NCBI GenBank assembly: GCA_021203915.1
Contig: JAJQAI010000047.1
Coordinates: 1-7,682, forward strand
Direction of reading: 5' to 3'
Source of the DNA: Prevotella sp.
GTDB taxonomy: Bacteria; Bacteroidota; Bacteroidia; Bacteroidales; Bacteroidaceae
DNA: 7,682 nucleotides
Part shown: positions 7,027 through 7,682 of the stretch, one piece after another
How the letters are laid out: each line of letters begins with the position of its first letter
How positions within the stretch are numbered: position 1 is the stretch's first letter
The notes under the pieces: generated by a model
Seen by the model: the letters and a program-made list of their open reading frames with translations, nothing else
The model's database searches: none
Told to the model about the DNA's origin: nothing
Program-made: the position numbers and the translations under genes

Positions 7027-7058
7027 CAAAAGTAATAAGAAAAAGCCGCTAGCAAAAA
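7027..7058 (-). promoter_or_regulatory. Predicted Bacteroidetes-type promoter of the efflux/two-component operon
   Basis: On the - strand a -7 box TACTTTTG (7034 to 7027) matches the Bacteroidetes consensus TAnnTTTG exactly. A -33 element TTTTTG ending at 7053 lies 18 nt upstream, close to the usual spacing. Transcription would begin near 7020, leaving a leader of about 20 nt before the ATG at 7001. A second TAnnTTTG match (TATTTTTG, 7060 to 7053) overlaps the -33 element but has no TTTG or TTG at the right distance upstream, so it is less likely to act as a -7 box. The promoter is predicted from sequence alone. Confidence 0.65.
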
Positions 7059-7088
7059 TAAAAAAAGTAGTAATCTTATATTATAGGG

Positions 7089-7105
7089 ATAAATACCTTA
7101 TTTAT
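7089..7105. repeat. Short perfect AT inverted repeat upstream of the efflux promoter
   Basis: ATAAATA and TATTTAT form a perfect 7-bp inverted repeat with a 3-nt spacer (CCT). Its centre lies about 40 bp upstream of the -33 box, a place where an activator or repressor dimer could bind. It is purely A/T in both arms, so in this AT-rich spacer it may be chance. It does not look like a LytTR site, which would be a direct repeat. Confidence 0.3.
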
Positions 7106-7114
7106 AGCGATGTA

Positions 7115-7142
7115 TTCCTAAAACATTAACATTTTTAAGGAA
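7115..7142. repeat. Imperfect hairpin with an internal tandem hexamer, downstream of the Lrp/AsnC gene
   Basis: TTCCTAAAA (7115-7123) can pair with TTTTAAGGAA (7133-7142) as nine base pairs with one bulged A at 7137, around a 9-nt loop. AACATT occurs twice in tandem at 7122-7133, partly in the loop (AATGTT twice on the - strand). The hairpin lies about 40 nt past the Lrp/AsnC stop, so it could help end that transcript or protect its 3' end, but no run of T follows on the - strand. It could equally be a protein-binding site for the efflux operon. Confidence 0.3.
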
Positions 7143-7148
7143 AATATG

Positions 7149-7193
7149 TTCCACTAATTTTAAGGTCAATCTTATACTTTTTTTAAAGTGGAA
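7149..7193 (-). terminator. Weak inverted repeat across the end of the Lrp/AsnC gene, possible terminator
   Basis: TTCCACT (7149-7155) and AGTGGAA (7187-7193) form a perfect 7-bp inverted repeat with a 31-nt loop. The right arm includes the last sense codons of the Lrp/AsnC gene, before its stop at 7183-7185. On the - strand the distal arm is followed by CATATTTTCC, which has only a short T run, and the loop is long for an intrinsic terminator. Termination of the Lrp/AsnC transcript here is a weak proposal. Confidence 0.2.
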
Positions 7194-7653
7194 TACCATA
7201 TTCTTGCTTCACCTCATCCATAACAAATAGACTTTCAAGTGAGGAAAGGTTTTCTATTTTTCCTAGAACATTTTGAAGAAGTTCTTTATAGGCATTCATA
7301 CTAGAAACGTGAATTTTAAGTAGATAGTCAAAACCTCCCGAAATATTGTAGCATTCCCTTACCTGAGGTGTAGCATTTATTACTTTGGCAAAATCCATAG
7401 CAATCTCAGTACTTATTCTTGCCATTTTAACGTTACAAAAAACAATAAAACCTTGGTTTAACTTTTCTGCATTAAGAACGGCTACGTAGGCTTTAATATA
7501 TCCTTCACGTTGCAAACGCTTTAGTCTCTCAAATACAGGCGTAGTTGATAGGTTTACTTTTTTTGCAATCTCTTTTACGGTTAAACGAGCATCTTTTTGC
7601 AGAATTTGCAGAATTTCTATGTCCGTTGAGTCTAATTTTTCTGTTTTTATCAT
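7183..7653 (-). CDS. Lrp/AsnC-family transcriptional regulator
   Basis: DNA-binding regulator of 156 residues, the usual length for the leucine-responsive/AsnC family. The N-terminal winged helix-turn-helix spans about residues 7-60: LDSTDIEILQILQKDARLT, KEIAKKVNLS, and recognition helix TTPVFERLKRLQREG followed by YIKAYVAVLN. A beta linker leads to the RAM (AsnC_trans_reg) ligand-binding and oligomerisation domain at about 66-148, with the conserved NISGGFDYLLKIHV near 103-116. Family members form dimers to octamers and often respond to amino acids; this ligand is unknown. ATG at 7651-7653 is the natural start, since MIKTEKLDSTDIEIL is a typical beginning. Only 29 nt upstream are visible and they hold no TAnnTTTG box, so its promoter probably lies outside the window. 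It is on the same strand as the efflux operon but 181 nt from its first gene, with a separate promoter between; whether it regulates that operon is unknown. Confidence 0.95.
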   Translation of the reverse strand: MIKTEKLDSTDIEILQILQKDARLTVKEIAKKVNLSTTPVFERLKRLQREGYIKAYVAVLNAEKLNQGFIVFCNVKMARISTEIAMDFAKVINATPQVRECYNISGGFDYLLKIHVSSMNAYKELLQNVLGKIENLSSLESLFVMDEVKQEYGIPL

Positions 7654-7682
7654 GGAATGAATTTCTTTTTAAAGCTTAATAC

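Larger units (their letters stand above)
646..7034 (-). other. Predicted six-gene operon: TolC, MacA, ABC ATPase, ABC permease, histidine kinase, LytTR regulator
   Basis: All six genes share the - strand. In transcription order the junctions are 12 nt, 1 nt, 21 nt, 33 nt and a 26-nt overlap. No convincing promoter box or terminator hairpin lies between them. The four efflux genes give every part of a MacAB-TolC-type pump, and the last two give a sensor and regulator pair, so co-transcription would make the two-component system rise with the pump it may control. Operon structure is inferred from spacing; an extra internal promoter inside the permease gene cannot be excluded. Confidence 0.75.

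Overview
The window is AT-rich and reads as a chromosomal segment from the phylum Bacteroidota, most likely order Bacteroidales; the genus cannot be fixed from the sequence. This rests on start codons that follow AT-rich leaders without a clear Shine-Dalgarno sequence, a promoter of the Bacteroidetes type (TTTG, 18 nt, TAnnTTTG) in front of the main operon, and proteins that look like Bacteroidetes members of their families. Coding density is very high. No RNA gene, insertion sequence, CRISPR array or phage gene was recognised.

Layout from left to right. A HAD-superfamily phosphatase (phosphoglycolate phosphatase type) runs on the + strand and lacks only its first few codons at the window edge. 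It converges, with 8 nt between the stop codons, on a six-gene block on the - strand. In transcription order the block is: TolC-type outer-membrane efflux protein (start 7001), MacA-type periplasmic adaptor (start 5666), MacB/LolD-type ABC ATPase (start 4483), MacB-type FtsX-fold permease (start 3694), LytS/YehU-type sensor histidine kinase (start 2422) and LytTR response regulator (start 1359, stop 646). Junctions are 12, 1, 21 and 33 nt, then a 26-nt overlap, so a single transcript is likely. A 181-nt spacer carrying the promoter and three weak inverted repeats separates it from an Lrp/AsnC-family regulator on the same strand (start 7653).

The first four genes of the block make a complete tripartite efflux pump: inner-membrane ABC transporter (ATPase and permease as separate chains, joined in E. 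coli MacB), periplasmic adaptor and outer-membrane duct. The last two make a two-component system that probably controls the pump or responds to its substrate. The substrate cannot be read from the sequence. Two starts were moved downstream from the longest possible reading frames: the ATPase to 4483, directly after the adaptor stop, and the TolC protein to 7001, just inside the predicted promoter.

I see no undescribed system here. The points most worth a second look are the efflux/two-component linkage, a His/Met-rich extracytoplasmic loop in the kinase, and the structured spacer ahead of the operon.
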